Shown here in pieces: positions 1-6,328 of a stretch of 18,581 bases of DNA. Below the pieces are notes generated by a model. That model was not told where the DNA came from, ran no database searches, and worked only from the letters and a program-made list of their open reading frames with translations. Position numbers and translations under genes: made by a program. Origin of the DNA: an uncultured Porphyromonadaceae bacterium (GTDB lineage Bacteria > Bacteroidota > Bacteroidia > Bacteroidales > Muribaculaceae); NCBI GenBank assembly GCA_900546835.1, contig UREH01000027.1, positions 1 to 18,581 of the forward strand, in the 5' to 3' direction. Positions within the stretch are counted from its first letter, which is position 1; every line of letters begins with the position of its first letter.

Positions 1-444
1 GTCCTCGACTACACCGGCGTCGACTACCCGGAAATCCTCTTCGAGCCACCCCCTGAACACCCCGATTCCTACCGCGGCTGCAACTTCGACCACATCGTCT
101 TCACCCGCTGCCGCTTCACCCTCCACCGCGACCGCTACGACCGCTGCACACGCGTCTTCATCCCCCAGCTCTCGCCCGGCCGCCTGTTCATCCTCCACTT
201 CCTCTGCACCCGCCCTCCGTGGGTCTGCAACGAGACCAACACCTCGCGCCGCGAGCGTACCGTCCCCTGCGAGGAAGATACCAGACTGACCTTGCGCGAG
301 CAGCGCCACGCCGTAGTCGGAAAGAATTCCCCGGCACCGCACTGCCCGGTTTCCCTCACCCTCCCCGTAATCGATCCTGAGATGAACCTGTTCATCCTTC
401 TGACCATCACGCACAGCGGTGCGGAGGTCTTTCGATTGCGATAG
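1..444 (+). CDS. C-terminal part of an unrecognised protein (5' end outside window)
   Basis: Frame 1 is open from the first base to a TAG at 442-444, giving 147 residues with no start codon inside the window, so this is read as the 3' end of a longer gene. The first 250 bases have the strong C/G third-position bias of a real coding frame in this genome; the bias weakens in the last third. Visible residues include a Phe/Arg/Cys-rich stretch (FDHIVFTRCRFTLHRDRYDR at about 34-53) and several Cys, but I recognise no family, signal or membrane segment. The antisense frame is also partly open but lacks comparable bias. It could be a degraded 3' end, since composition drifts. Function unknown. Confidence 0.5.
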   Translation, partial: VLDYTGVDYPEILFEPPPEHPDSYRGCNFDHIVFTRCRFTLHRDRYDRCTRVFIPQLSPGRLFILHFLCTRPPWVCNETNTSRRERTVPCEEDTRLTLREQRHAVVGKNSPAPHCPVSLTLPVIDPEMNLFILLTITHSGAEVFRLR

Positions 445-517
445 CGGCAAGTCATGCCCCGCAGCCCAAAGCTAAACCGCATGGCAAGCGTACATTCACA
501 TTCTTCCATCCCCCCGC

Positions 518-557
518 TTGACCGACCGCGGGCTGTTGCCAGGTCCCTATCGGTCAA
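518..557 (+). terminator. Inverted repeat, possible terminator of the upstream partial gene
   Basis: TTGACCGA at 518-525 and TCGGTCAA at 550-557 form a perfect 8-bp stem around a 24-base GC-rich interior, 73 bases after the TAG that ends the first gene. No T tract follows, so an intrinsic terminator is only one reading; a processing or structural hairpin is possible. Confidence 0.3.
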
Positions 558-576
558 TAACACCCCCCATCCGTGA

Positions 577-616
577 CCTCCCTCGACCTTCCTCGACCTC
601 CTCCGGCCTCCCTCGC
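577..616. repeat. Four imperfect 10-base tandem repeats (CT-rich)
   Basis: Four back-to-back decamers starting at 577, 587, 597 and 607 follow the pattern CCTCCCTCGA with one to three changes each. The + strand is pyrimidine-rich and the - strand purine-rich. They lie in the non-coding spacer before the fucosidase gene. Confidence 0.55.
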
Positions 617-639
617 TATGCCTCAGCGGTAGGTAAAAT

Positions 640-930
640 TTTTGTTCCAGCCCCGAGCTTTAGCGATGTTTCATCGCCCTATGGCTTCCCGAAAGAGGCC
701 CGAAGGAGGTTCTGTGAGCGAGCCTCATCTCGCTGTTTCCGTCCGGATGGCAGGCGCCCTGAGAAAAGCCGGCGAGGCGGCTGCAAAGCTGCGGCGTCTC
801 GGAGCGGCAGTGTCTGAGCGCAGCGAGTTCTGCCGCTCCAGCCGCAGCGCGGCCGTCCTCGCCGTAAAGCTTTTCTCCGTGCCTCTTGGCCTTTTGGTTC
901 TTTTCGGCCTGCGAAAAGAACACCCGCCCT
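640..930. other. Structured intergenic segment with five small hairpins
   Basis: This stretch has no convincing coding frame but is dense in perfect inverted repeats. They are GCGATG/CATCGC at 663-668 and 672-677; AGCGAG/CTCGCT at 717-722 and 729-734; AGCCG/CGGCT at 767-771 and 778-782; GGAGCGGCAG/CTGCCGCTCC at 801-810 and 830-839; and GTTCTTTTCG/CGAAAAGAAC at 897-906 and 912-921. Together with 445-639, which holds the repeats listed separately, it fills the gap before the fucosidase promoter. It could be a dispersed palindromic element, a small RNA or a transcription-ending region. The text resembles intergenic sequence I associate with Bacteroidales genomes, but that is an impression only. 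Confidence 0.45.
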
Positions 931-937
931 GCAGTGG

Positions 938-968
938 TTGCAATTATCGCACATTTTCCGTAATTTTG
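938..968 (+). promoter_or_regulatory. Bacteroidota-type promoter for the fucosidase gene
   Basis: A -33 element TTG at 938-940 is followed after 20 bases by TAATTTTG at 961-968, an exact match to the Bacteroidota -7 consensus TAnnTTTG. Transcription would begin near 975, leaving a leader of about 25 bases before the ATG at 1000. Confidence 0.7.
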
Positions 969-999
969 TAATAAAATAGACTTTACTATCTTATCTACA

Positions 1000-2421
1000 A
1001 TGACAAGAAGATTCGTTTTATCCATGGCAGCCGCCGCTATGCTGCCGGTTACATTGTGTGCGCAGGATTTCCTGGTCAAAGTTTCCGAGGCTCAGGAACC
1101 TATGCAGACCGGAAAGTTTGCCCCTACATGGGAGTCGCTCAGCCGCTATGAAGTGCCCGACTGGTTCCGCGATGCTAAATTCGGCATGTGGGCTCACTGG
1201 GGCCCGCAATGTGTGGAAGGCTCGGGCGACTGGATGGCCCGCGGCATGTATCAGGAAGGCTCCAAACAATATAAATATCACGTCGAGAACTTCGGGCATC
1301 CGTCGGAGTTCGGTTTCAAGGACATCCTTCCGCTATTCAAGGCCGAGCGTTGGAACCCCGATAGCATTGTCGGTCTCTATAAGGAGCTTGGAGCTAAGTA
1401 CTTTTTCGCTCTCGGCAACCATCACGACAATTTCGACCTGTGGGACAGCAAGTATCAGCCCTGGAACTCGGCTGCAATCGGTCCGAAAAAAGATCTTCTC
1501 GCAGGGTGGGCCGACGCTTGCCACAAGCATGGTCTTAAATTTGGTGTAAGCCTGCATGCCGACCACGCCTGGATATTCTATGAACCCGCACGCCGTTACG
1601 ACCGCCACGGCGACAAGGTCGGAATCCCCTACGACGGGCGTCTTACTGCCGCCGACGGAAAGGGCAAGTGGTGGGATGGCCTCGACCCCCAGATGCTTTA
1701 TGCCCAGAATCACCCCGACAGTTTCGGTTCCTGGAGCGACGATATGCTCGGCAAGCAATGGGATTGGGGCAACGGCGCCGCCACCCCATCGGAATTCTTC
1801 TGCACGAATTTCTATAACCGCACTCTCGACGTTATCAACCGCTACGATCCCGACCTGCTCTATTTCGACACTACGGCTGTACCGTTCTATCCCGTGAGCG
1901 ATGCAGGCATGAAAATCGCAGCCCATTTCTACAATCACAATCCGTCTACTCGCGGCGGCAAGTCGTCTGCCGTGATGCTCGGCAAAATTCTCACCGACGA
2001 GCAGAAGGAGGCCATCGTGTGGGACGTAGAGCGCGGAGCGCCCAACTATATATCGGAAAAGCCATGGCAGACGTGTACCTGTATCGGCAACTGGCATTAC
2101 AACACCTCCTACTACGACCGCGACCGTTATAAATCGGCCGCTCAGGTCGTGAAGCTGCTTGCCGACGTGGTCAGCAAGAACGGCAATCTGCTTTTGAGCG
2201 TGCCTCTGCGTGCCGACGGCACCTACGACGAGAAAGAAGAGAAGATAATCCGTGAAATCGGAGCATGGCTGAAGGTCAACGGCGAGGGTATTTTCTCAAC
2301 GCGCCCCTGGACCATTTTCGGCGAGGGTCCGATTGCCGATACTCCCATCGAACTCAAGGACCAGGGTTTCAACGAAGGTTCCTATCTCAATGCCGGAGCT
2401 GATGAAATCCGCTTCACTTAG
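1000..2421 (+). CDS. Alpha-L-fucosidase, glycoside hydrolase family 29, cut short by an in-frame TAG
   Basis: This is a secreted GH29 retaining exo-fucosidase that would remove terminal alpha-L-fucose from host or dietary glycans in the periplasm. Residues 1-21 form a Sec signal peptide ending around LCA-Q; the Cys context does not make a good lipobox. Family hallmarks are FGMWAHWGP near residue 61, the GNHHDNFD motif with H141 and H142, and the DLLYFDT strand whose D290 is the expected nucleophile. The reading frame stops at TAG 2419-2421 after IRFT, yet homology continues in the same frame to a TAA at 2646, so about 75 C-terminal residues are lost. All catalytic-domain motifs are upstream of the stop, so a partly active product is possible. 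The gene has its own promoter and appears monocistronic. Confidence 0.88.
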   Translation: MTRRFVLSMAAAAMLPVTLCAQDFLVKVSEAQEPMQTGKFAPTWESLSRYEVPDWFRDAKFGMWAHWGPQCVEGSGDWMARGMYQEGSKQYKYHVENFGHPSEFGFKDILPLFKAERWNPDSIVGLYKELGAKYFFALGNHHDNFDLWDSKYQPWNSAAIGPKKDLLAGWADACHKHGLKFGVSLHADHAWIFYEPARRYDRHGDKVGIPYDGRLTAADGKGKWWDGLDPQMLYAQNHPDSFGSWSDDMLGKQWDWGNGAATPSEFFCTNFYNRTLDVINRYDPDLLYFDTTAVPFYPVSDAGMKIAAHFYNHNPSTRGGKSSAVMLGKILTDEQKEAIVWDVERGAPNYISEKPWQTCTCIGNWHYNTSYYDRDRYKSAAQVVKLLADVVSKNGNLLLSVPLRADGTYDEKEEKIIREIGAWLKVNGEGIFSTRPWTIFGEGPIADTPIELKDQGFNEGSYLNAGADEIRFT

Positions 2422-2646
2422 ACGCCCGGACACTTGTATGCCATCGCCCTTGGTTGGCCCGAAAACGGCAACATTCTTGTGAAGAGTCTCGCCAAAGATT
2501 CTCCCGACTATAAAGGCCGTATCAAGCGGGTGGAGCTTGTCGGCTATGGTAAGGTTCCCTTCACGCGTACTGCCGACGGTCTCAGTGTGGATCTTCCCGC
2601 CGATGCCCCGCGCTCCATAGCCCCTGTGCTGAAGATCGCAAAGTAA
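2422..2646 (+). pseudogene. Detached C-terminal part of the GH29 fucosidase
   Basis: Directly after the internal TAG and in the same frame, 74 codons continue to a TAA at 2644-2646. They encode TPGHLYAIALGWPENG and then a beta-rich tail ending in APVLKIAK. GH29 enzymes normally have a segment of the form RFT..x..LYAIALGWP in the C-terminal beta-sandwich, so this is the expected end of the preceding protein. There is no in-frame ATG here; only weak starts such as TTG at 2434 exist, so independent translation is unlikely. A single base change (for example from CAG, AAG or GAG) explains the break. The full gene would encode about 548 residues. Confidence 0.85.
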
Positions 2647-2647
2647 T

Positions 2648-2670
2648 ACACCCTCTTAGAGGGTGTTCTT
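2648..2670 (+). terminator. Intrinsic terminator of the fucosidase gene
   Basis: ACACCCTC at 2648-2655 pairs perfectly with GAGGGTGT at 2659-2666 around a 3-base loop, starting 2 bases after the TAA. It is followed by a short T-rich run (TTCTTCCTCC) rather than a clean T tract. Confidence 0.65.
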
Positions 2671-2723
2671 CCTCCGGGCGCACCTCCATTACTTTTCCCG
2701 GCAAAATTTCCACTCTGATGCTT

Positions 2724-2754
2724 TTTGCTGTATGCAGGAAGTTTTGTAACTTTG
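2724..2754 (+). promoter_or_regulatory. Bacteroidota-type promoter of the nusB-yajC-ybbR-coaE operon
   Basis: TTTG at 2724-2727 and TAACTTTG at 2747-2754 are separated by 19 bases, matching the -33 and -7 consensus. The start site would be near 2761, about 40 bases before the nusB ATG. Confidence 0.75.
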
Positions 2755-2801
2755 CCGCGCAGAAGCCCGACAGCTTCGTATTCGAACATTTCTAAGAGAG
2801 T

Positions 2802-4229
2802 ATGATAAATCGTATATTGATAAGAATCAAAGTGGTGCAGATGCTTTACTCCTATCTGCTCACTCGTAGCGAATTTCATCTGCTTGAGCCCGACAACAGT
2901 TCCCGCGACAGCAAATACGCCTACAGCGTCTACATCAACCTGCTTCTTATTGTCCTTCAGCTCTCGGGTTTCCGCGTGAGTCGCGCCAAATCGAGTCCGA
3001 TGGAGGCTCTCGGCGATGCCAACATGCTCGCCGGTAGCAAACTCGCGAAAGCTCTGGCCGCCGACTCCGCCGTTCGCGAGATAATCGCTCGCGGCGACTC
3101 CGGTGTGGAGATTTTCAATCCCGCGCTGATGCGTCTCTACAGCATCATCACATCATCTGCAATCTATATCGATTACCGCAAAAAAAAGCGGCCTTCGCTC
3201 GACGATGAAGTCCGGTTCTGGACGGTAGTGCTCAATACCGTCATTGCTCCCAGCCAGCTTATGGCCGAATGCGCGCGCACCGACTGCAATTTCTCCCTCG
3301 CCGGCTTCCAGAAAGGTGTGGCCATGGCCGTCGAGACGCTCCGGCAGTATGCCGACTCCGAGCGTTCGTATGCCGACGCGAAATCCTCCCTTGCAGCTTC
3401 GCTCGATAAGGCCTACGAACTTTACCATGCGCTGCTGATGCTTCCGGTATATCTCACGCAGATGGAGGCTGAACGCATAGAAGCGGCAAAAGAAAAATAT
3501 ATCCCCACCGACGAGGAGCTTAACCCCAACATGCGCTTTGTCGACAATGCTTTCATCCGTGCTGTGCGTGAAAACCCCGACATGGAGGAATATCTCAAGA
3601 AGCATCCCTTTTCCTGGGAGTCGGACTTCCTTCTGCTCAAGGATTTGCTCGTACAGATTAAGGAGTCGAAGGCATATGCCGACTATATGGAAGCTGAAGA
3701 GACGACCTTGGCCGGCGATTGCGAGCTTTGGCGTGTGCTGATGAAGAATATCGTTCTCCCGTCCGACGTTCTTGCCGAGGCACTCGAAGGGCGGTCGATT
3801 TACTGGAACGACGACCTTTCGACCATGGGCACTTTCGTGCTCAAGACAATCCGCCATATTGCACAGAGCGGCCCTGAAAAGCCGGCCCGTCTGCTCCCCA
3901 TCTACAAGGATCAGGAAGATGCCGATTTCGGTCCCGAACTCTTCTACAATGCAATCAAGAACCGCGACACCTACCGTGGCTACGTTGAGATGTTTATCGA
4001 CGGTTCCAACTGGGATCCCGAACGTCTGGCGTTTATGGATATCGTGATACTGATTACGGCCATCACCGAACTTATCCGCTTCCCGCAGATTCCGCTGGCC
4101 GTGACGATGAACGAATACGTGGAGATTGCCAACTACTACTCAACTCGCCGTAGCGGCCAGTTTGTCAACGGCGTCCTTTTCTCCGTGGCTAACATGCTGC
4201 GCGAGGAGGGCAAAATCTCCAAGTTCTGA
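2802..4229 (+). CDS. nusB: Transcription antitermination factor NusB, enlarged by an internal duplication
   Basis: NusB works with NusE (ribosomal protein S10) on boxA RNA to keep RNA polymerase elongating through rRNA operons. The first helix MINRILIRIKVVQMLYSYLL and the C-terminal block AFMDIVILITAITELIRFPQ, followed by NEYVEIANYYST and FVNG, are characteristic of the Bacteroidales form. At 475 residues it is much longer than the roughly 310 I recall for Bacteroides. The excess lies between the first helix and DKAYELY at residue 202. Residues about 38-182 resemble residues 202-352: AYSVYINLLL matches AYELYHALLM, and a 63-residue stretch aligns without gaps, including the block with W140 and PSQLMAE against W310 and PSDVLAE. 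The gene heads a + strand operon with its own promoter. Confidence 0.9.
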   Translation: MINRILIRIKVVQMLYSYLLTRSEFHLLEPDNSSRDSKYAYSVYINLLLIVLQLSGFRVSRAKSSPMEALGDANMLAGSKLAKALAADSAVREIIARGDSGVEIFNPALMRLYSIITSSAIYIDYRKKKRPSLDDEVRFWTVVLNTVIAPSQLMAECARTDCNFSLAGFQKGVAMAVETLRQYADSERSYADAKSSLAASLDKAYELYHALLMLPVYLTQMEAERIEAAKEKYIPTDEELNPNMRFVDNAFIRAVRENPDMEEYLKKHPFSWESDFLLLKDLLVQIKESKAYADYMEAEETTLAGDCELWRVLMKNIVLPSDVLAEALEGRSIYWNDDLSTMGTFVLKTIRHIAQSGPEKPARLLPIYKDQEDADFGPELFYNAIKNRDTYRGYVEMFIDGSNWDPERLAFMDIVILITAITELIRFPQIPLAVTMNEYVEIANYYSTRRSGQFVNGVLFSVANMLREEGKISKF

Positions 4230-4280
4230 GACTAACCCCTTCAATTCAATAACCTTAAAATTTAGAAAATCCAGAAAGTT

Positions 4281-4613
4281 ATGTTACAGCTTATCCCCCT
4301 CCAGGCTGCCGGTCAGACTGGCAGCGGATGGTCGAGCATCATTATGATTGTGTTGCTTATCGCCATCTTCTATTTCATGATGATTCGTCCCCAGCAGAAA
4401 AAGCAGAAGGAAATCAAGAAATTCCGCGAGGGTCTCGCCAAAGGCGACAATGTTATCACTGCCGGCGGTATCTACGGCAAGATCAAGGAGATTTCCGATA
4501 CCTATATCATTCTGAGCATCGCCGACGGCGTGACCATCAAGATCGACAAGGGTTCGGTTTATCCTTCGGCTGCCGACGCCCAGCAGGAGTCCGAGGCCAA
4601 GAAAAACGCCTGA
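4281..4613 (+). CDS. yajC: YajC, Sec translocon accessory subunit
   Basis: YajC is a small inner-membrane protein that joins SecDF at the SecYEG protein-export channel. The 110-residue product has one N-terminal membrane segment (about residues 18-35, IIMIVLLIAIFYFMMI) followed directly by RPQQKKQKE. The conserved soluble part has GDNVITAGGIYGKI and a beta strand ending in IKIDKGSV. Length and order match the family. It lies 51 bases after nusB in the same direction, a spacing that is A/T-rich and shows no terminator, so co-transcription is likely. The Lys/Ala/Glu tail is usual for this family. Confidence 0.95.
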   Translation: MLQLIPLQAAGQTGSGWSSIIMIVLLIAIFYFMMIRPQQKKQKEIKKFREGLAKGDNVITAGGIYGKIKEISDTYIILSIADGVTIKIDKGSVYPSAADAQQESEAKKNA

Positions 4614-4616
4614 TAG

Positions 4617-4661
4617 GGCCTGTTCCCCCGTTTCAGGCCTTGTAAAGGCGGTTATGCCGCC
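4617..4661 (+). other. Two short hairpins between yajC and the YbbR gene
   Basis: GGCCTG at 4617-4622 pairs with CAGGCC at 4634-4639, and GGCGG at 4647-4651 pairs with CCGCC at 4657-4661. There is no T tract, so these look like operon-internal structures, perhaps attenuating or stabilising, rather than a full terminator. The second ends 11 bases before the GTG start of the next gene. Confidence 0.4.
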
Positions 4662-4672
4662 GACTGAACATC

Positions 4673-5647
4673 GTGGAATTCAAGAAAATTGCAAACGAAG
4701 CACGTGAGGGTTTGCGCTCCGCCAGGGGGCGCAATCTCCTCACTTTTGTCGTTTTTCTGGCTATCTCGACCGTATTCTGGTTTTTGCTCGCACTTAACGA
4801 CGACGTGCAGCGCGACTATACTGTGCCGGTTCGGCTCGAAGATTTCTCCTCCGACTGTACCATCCTTTCAGGATATAATCCCGTTCTCAGTGTTAGCGTG
4901 AAGGACAAAGGTTCTGCACTGCTTCGATACGCCTGGGGCAAGACGCCCACCGTAAAGCTGCATATGGAGGATTTTTCCCGGCAGAACGACAGCACTCTCA
5001 TCCTTTCGGCAGCCCGGCTTAACGCCGCCGTACGCGGTATTTTTGGCACCGGCGCAAATATTGTGACCCTCCGGCCCGATTCTCTGCGTATCAGCTATAC
5101 ATCCAATCCCGGTATCAAGGTGGCTGTCAACGTGCGTTCCGACATCCATACCGAACCGCAATACGCATATGCCGGGCATCCTGTTCTGGCTACGGACTCG
5201 GTGATGCTTTATTCGAATTCTCCCGAGCGTTTTGCCATTCATTCGCTTTCCACACCGGTGATTACTCTGGCAAATCTCACCGACTCCGTGACGATGAACG
5301 TGAAGCTTGAGACCCGTAAGGGCATGCGCGCCATCCCGCCGTCGGTGCAGATCACGTTTCCTGTAGAGCCGCTTGTGGCGAAAACGCAAAGAATTCCCAT
5401 TGAAGTCGTCAACATTCCTTTCGGTGTGCGTGTCGTGGCTTTCCCTTCGCTCGTGGAGGTGACGTACCTCATGCCAAAAAGCTACTACAAGCGCCCTGCG
5501 CCAAAACTTAAGGCTACGGTCGATTACAATGAGATTTCTCCTGCGGTAAAGGCACTCCCTGTGGTTGTTAATTCCCTTCCTGCACCGTATAGAGGCGTCA
5601 CAGTGACCCCCGCGCAGGTAGAATATGTCTTGGAGCGTGCCGACTGA
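4673..5647 (+). CDS. YbbR-domain membrane-anchored protein
   Basis: The product is a 324-residue protein with one membrane segment near the N terminus (about residues 22-41, TFVVFLAISTVFWFLLAL) and an extracytoplasmic beta-rich remainder built of YbbR-like repeats. One such repeat carries YAYAGHPVLATDSVMLYSNS, with a later SLVEVTYLMPKSYY segment. In Firmicutes YbbR (CdaR) regulates the c-di-AMP cyclase CdaA; I see no such partner here, so that role should not be assumed. The start is GTG: reading upstream in frame gives no ATG before a TAA at 4643-4645. It follows yajC by 59 bases and precedes coaE closely, the usual Bacteroidales order. Confidence 0.85.
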   Translation: MEFKKIANEAREGLRSARGRNLLTFVVFLAISTVFWFLLALNDDVQRDYTVPVRLEDFSSDCTILSGYNPVLSVSVKDKGSALLRYAWGKTPTVKLHMEDFSRQNDSTLILSAARLNAAVRGIFGTGANIVTLRPDSLRISYTSNPGIKVAVNVRSDIHTEPQYAYAGHPVLATDSVMLYSNSPERFAIHSLSTPVITLANLTDSVTMNVKLETRKGMRAIPPSVQITFPVEPLVAKTQRIPIEVVNIPFGVRVVAFPSLVEVTYLMPKSYYKRPAPKLKATVDYNEISPAVKALPVVVNSLPAPYRGVTVTPAQVEYVLERAD

Positions 5648-5663
5648 GGTGAAATATCGGTTT

Positions 5664-6305
5664 ATGGACGAATCGCATTCCGGGCATCTGCGCCTTCCGG
5701 GTCTCATTGCGATAGGCGGTGGGATTGGAGCGGGTAAGTCGGTGGTTTGCCGCATCCTTCGTGCAATGGGTTACGAGGTGTATGACTGCGACAGCCGTGC
5801 GCGCATCCTGATGAATGGGAACCAACGCATACTCGCCGGAATCGAGAAGGAAATATGTCCCTCGGCCATAACGGTCGACAATGATGGAATCAAGTCGATA
5901 TGCCGCCCGGTGCTCGCCGAGGCTGTGTTTGCCGACAGGAATCTTCTCGAAGCACTCAACAGGCTGGTCCACGGTGAGGTTCGCGATGACATAAGGCACT
6001 GGTATTCTGTTTCCATAAAGGCCGGGGTAAAGAAGCCTCTATTTGTAGAGTCTGCCATTGTGGTCGAGAGTGGTATTGATTTTATGGTCGACGCCATATG
6101 GGAGGTGGTGGCGCCTGAAAAGGTGCGTATTGCCCGTGTCGGCAGGCGCGATGGTCTCGACGAAGCGCGTATTCGGGCCCGAATTGAGGCTCAGAAAAAA
6201 AACATGGCCACGGCGCATTGCCCCGTGGCCACTATAGAGAATGATGGAGTGTCGGCTGTTATGCCTCATCTTCTTCATCTGCTCGGCGGCTTTTCATGCC
6301 GCTGA
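5664..6305 (+). CDS. coaE: Dephospho-CoA kinase
   Basis: CoaE phosphorylates the 3' hydroxyl of dephospho-CoA with ATP, the last step of coenzyme A synthesis, in the cytoplasm. The P-loop GGGIGAGKS lies at about residues 18-26, followed by the DCDSRAR segment, LFVESAIVVESG in the lid/CoA region and RDGLDEARIRARIEAQ near the C terminus. At 213 residues it has family length. I chose the ATG at 5664, 16 bases after the previous stop, because the P-loop normally lies close to the N terminus; an ATG at 5625 would overlap the YbbR gene by 23 bases and is also possible. Residues 181-190 are encoded by a perfect inverted repeat that serves as a terminator on the opposite strand, in a stretch that departs from the usual family sequence. 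Confidence 0.9.
   Translation: MDESHSGHLRLPGLIAIGGGIGAGKSVVCRILRAMGYEVYDCDSRARILMNGNQRILAGIEKEICPSAITVDNDGIKSICRPVLAEAVFADRNLLEALNRLVHGEVRDDIRHWYSVSIKAGVKKPLFVESAIVVESGIDFMVDAIWEVVAPEKVRIARVGRRDGLDEARIRARIEAQKKNMATAHCPVATIENDGVSAVMPHLLHLLGGFSCR
6195..6231 (-). terminator. Intrinsic terminator of the GH13 gene, inside the coaE coding sequence
   Basis: Read on the - strand, TGGCCACGG (6231-6223) pairs perfectly with CCGTGGCCA (6213-6205) around a 9-base loop. After TG there is a run of eight T (complement of A at 6195-6202). It lies 95 bases past the stop of the - strand amylase-type gene. On the + strand the order is reversed (A run before the stem), so it should work only leftward. Confidence 0.8.
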
Positions 6306-6328
6306 ATCATAGATAGAAACCTTTTTTT
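6286..6328 (+). terminator. Weak terminator candidate at the end of coaE
   Basis: GCGGC at 6286-6290 pairs with GCCGC at 6298-6302, overlapping the last coaE codons. A run of seven T follows at 6322-6328, but 19 bases separate it from the stem, so function is uncertain. Confidence 0.3.

Noticed and set aside
660..1079. Overlapping - strand open frames across the first spacer (also 679-954 and 725-943)
   Set aside because: Three frames of the same strand are open over the same bases, they lack the local codon bias, and the longest runs through the fucosidase promoter and start. The region is better explained as structured non-coding DNA.
2419..2421. Recoding of TAG as an amino acid
   Set aside because: lpxK ends in TAG at a family-typical position, and the partial gene at 1-444 also ends in TAG, so general reassignment is unlikely; a nonsense mutation or sequencing error fits better.
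6214..6222. Terminator acting on coaE (+ strand) at the coaE inverted repeat
   Set aside because: On the + strand the run of eight A comes before the stem and no T run follows it, so only the leftward direction is supported.
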